Assembly (NCBI GenBank): GCA_945788545.1
Contig: CALZMK010000047.1
Coordinates: 1 to 8,301 of the forward strand
Direction: 5' to 3'
Source of the DNA: an uncultured Prevotella sp.
GTDB taxonomy: Bacteria; Bacteroidota; Bacteroidia; Bacteroidales; Bacteroidaceae
DNA: 8,301 bases
Positions within the stretch are counted from its first letter, which is position 1, and every line of letters starts with the position of its first letter. Below the pieces are notes generated by a model that was given only the letters and a program-made list of their open reading frames with translations, was not told the origin of the DNA and did no database searches. Shown one piece after another: positions 7,052 to 8,301 of the stretch. The position numbers were made by a program, and so were the translations under genes.

Positions 7052-7061
7052 CAGTCGCAAA
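7048..7061. promoter_or_regulatory. Short inverted repeat over the predicted gdhA start site
   Basis: TTTGC (7048-7052), a 4-nt AGTC spacer and GCAAA (7057-7061) form a perfect 5-bp inverted repeat that begins in the -7 box and covers the expected transcription start. It could be an operator or could simply reflect the promoter bases; it is short enough to arise by chance. Confidence 0.25.
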
Positions 7062-7120
7062 CAAGAAATAGCAAGAAAAAAGACAAAAATATTAATATTA
7101 AACAACTAAAAAGAGAAATT

Positions 7121-8301
7121 ATGATTGCAGCACAAATTGTAGAGGATCTTAAAAGAAGATTCCCCAATGAGCCTGAGTACATCCAGGCAGTGAGTCAGGT
7201 TCTCCCCACAATTGAGGAGGAGTACAACAAGCATCCCGAGTTTGAGAAGTCAAACTTGGTAGAGCGTCTGTGCATTCCAGATCGCGTGATTGAATTCAGA
7301 GTAACATGGGTTGACGACCAGGGTAAGGTTCAGACTAACATGGGTTATCGTATCCAGCACAACAACGTGATTGGCCCGTACAAGGGTGGTATCCGTTTCC
7401 ACAAGTCTGTAAACCTCGGAATCCTTAAGTTCCTTGCATTCGAGCAGACATTCAAGAATTCTCTTACTACATTGCCTATGGGTGGTGCAAAGGGTGGTTC
7501 CGACTTCTCTCCCCGTGGCAAGAGCGAAGGCGAAGTAATGCGCTTCTGCCAGGCCTTCATGACCGAGCTCTATCGTCATATCGGTCCTGATGAGGACGTT
7601 CCCGCTGGTGACATCGGTGTAGGCGGTCGCGAGGTTGGTTATATGTTCGGTATGTACAAGAAGCTCACCCACGAGTGGAGCGGTGTCCTCACCGGTAAGG
7701 GCCGCGAGTTTGGTGGTTCTCTCATCCGTCCCGAGGCAACTGGTTACGGTACTGTATATTTCCTCCTCTCTATGCTCGAGACACGCGGCATCAGCCTTGA
7801 AGGCAAGAAGGTGCTCATCTCTGGTTCGGGTAATGTTGCCCAGTATGCCACTGAGAAGTGCATCCAGCTTGGTGCAAAGGTGCTCACCCTCTCCGACTCT
7901 GATGGTTATATCTACGATCCCGATGGCATCGACCGTGCAAAGCTCGACTATGTAATGGAGCTGAAGAACGTAGAGCGCGGACGTATCAAGGAGTATGCCG
8001 AGGAATATCCCAACGCTGTATATCATGCTGGCGAGCGTCCTTGGGGCGAGAAGGCCGACATCGCACTGCCTTGCGCTACCCAGAACGAGATCAACGGTGA
8101 GCAGGCTCAGATGCTCGTTGACAACGGAGTGTTTGCCGTAGCCGAAGGTGCCAACATGCCTTCTACTCCCGAGGCTGTCAAGGCATTCCAGGATGCCAAG
8201 ATTCTCTATGCTCCCGGAAAGGCTTCCAACGCCGGTGGTGTTGCAGTGTCAGGTCTTGAGATGAGCCAGAACTCAGAGCGTCTGAGCTGGACATCCGAGG
8301 A
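7121..8301 (+). CDS. gdhA: NADP-type glutamate dehydrogenase (cut by the right edge)
   Basis: The first 393 codons of a hexameric glutamate dehydrogenase of the roughly 445-residue bacterial class, which interconverts 2-oxoglutarate plus ammonium and glutamate in the cytoplasm. The substrate site is complete: Lys88 in GPYKGGIRF, Lys112, Lys124 in LPMGGAKGGSDF and Asp164 in PAGDIGVGGRE, one residue off the Clostridium symbiosum numbering (89, 113, 125, 165). The Rossmann domain has GSGNVAQYA (235-243) and, at the end of the second strand, LSDSDG, where NADP-preferring enzymes usually have Ser rather than an acidic residue; NADP preference is therefore inferred. The ATG sits right after an A-rich leader and gives the usual N-terminus. 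Codon use leans strongly to GGT and CGT, unlike the GGC/GGA-rich neighbours, as expected for high expression. About 50 residues are missing past the edge. Confidence 0.95.
   Translation, partial: MIAAQIVEDLKRRFPNEPEYIQAVSQVLPTIEEEYNKHPEFEKSNLVERLCIPDRVIEFRVTWVDDQGKVQTNMGYRIQHNNVIGPYKGGIRFHKSVNLGILKFLAFEQTFKNSLTTLPMGGAKGGSDFSPRGKSEGEVMRFCQAFMTELYRHIGPDEDVPAGDIGVGGREVGYMFGMYKKLTHEWSGVLTGKGREFGGSLIRPEATGYGTVYFLLSMLETRGISLEGKKVLISGSGNVAQYATEKCIQLGAKVLTLSDSDGYIYDPDGIDRAKLDYVMELKNVERGRIKEYAEEYPNAVYHAGERPWGEKADIALPCATQNEINGEQAQMLVDNGVFAVAEGANMPSTPEAVKAFQDAKILYAPGKASNAGGVAVSGLEMSQNSERLSWTSE

Noticed and set aside
7250..8026. A 258-codon minus-strand open frame opposite gdhA
   Set aside because: This is a familiar artefact opposite strongly codon-biased glutamate dehydrogenase genes; it has no start context or domain of its own.
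1..8301. A novel multi-gene defence, toxin-antitoxin or mobile system
   Set aside because: Every substantial frame has a recognisable housekeeping family. RecJ and RecQ occur in some accessory contexts, but here they have normal motifs and core-genome neighbours.

Overview
The window looks like chromosomal DNA of a Bacteroidales bacterium, probably Prevotellaceae or Muribaculaceae. Three promoter-like sites carry the Bacteroidetes -7 box (TAnnTTTG), one of them with a correctly spaced -33 TTTG. The leaders are AT-rich without clear Shine-Dalgarno sequences. The proteins read like Bacteroidales versions of their families. The taxonomic call is from recall of these families, not from a search.

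Layout. (1) Positions 1-317, minus strand: the first 105 codons of a patatin-like phospholipase, cut by the left edge. (2) Positions 318-445: a compact divergent promoter region. (3) Positions 446-1849, plus: a Xaa-Pro aminopeptidase (pepP type) with all five metal ligands. (4) Positions 1850-2085: a gene-free gap almost filled by a 186-bp element with imperfect terminal inverted repeats. (5) Positions 2086-6945, plus: a tight three-gene run of a secreted C1-family (bleomycin hydrolase/aminopeptidase C-like) peptidase, recJ and recQ. The peptidase stop touches the recJ ATG, and recJ and recQ are 24 nt apart across a heptamer tandem repeat. (6) Positions 6946-7120: a candidate terminator hairpin, then a textbook Bacteroidetes promoter. 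(7) Positions 7121-8301, plus: an NADP-type glutamate dehydrogenase (gdhA), cut by the right edge.

Functions. RecJ (5'-3' single-strand exonuclease) and RecQ (3'-5' helicase) together form a known end-resection pair, and their adjacency suggests co-expression. The two peptidases and glutamate dehydrogenase fit a peptide- and amino-acid-using lifestyle, in which peptides are trimmed and nitrogen passes through glutamate; this metabolic link is inference.

I see no defence system, CRISPR array, transposase, prophage gene, tRNA or rRNA. Most of the window is ordinary core genome. The points worth a second look are the cysteine-rich exported C1 peptidase fused into a recombination operon, the displaced zinc module of RecQ, the TTG start of recQ inside a tandem repeat, and the inverted-repeat element at 1863-2048.
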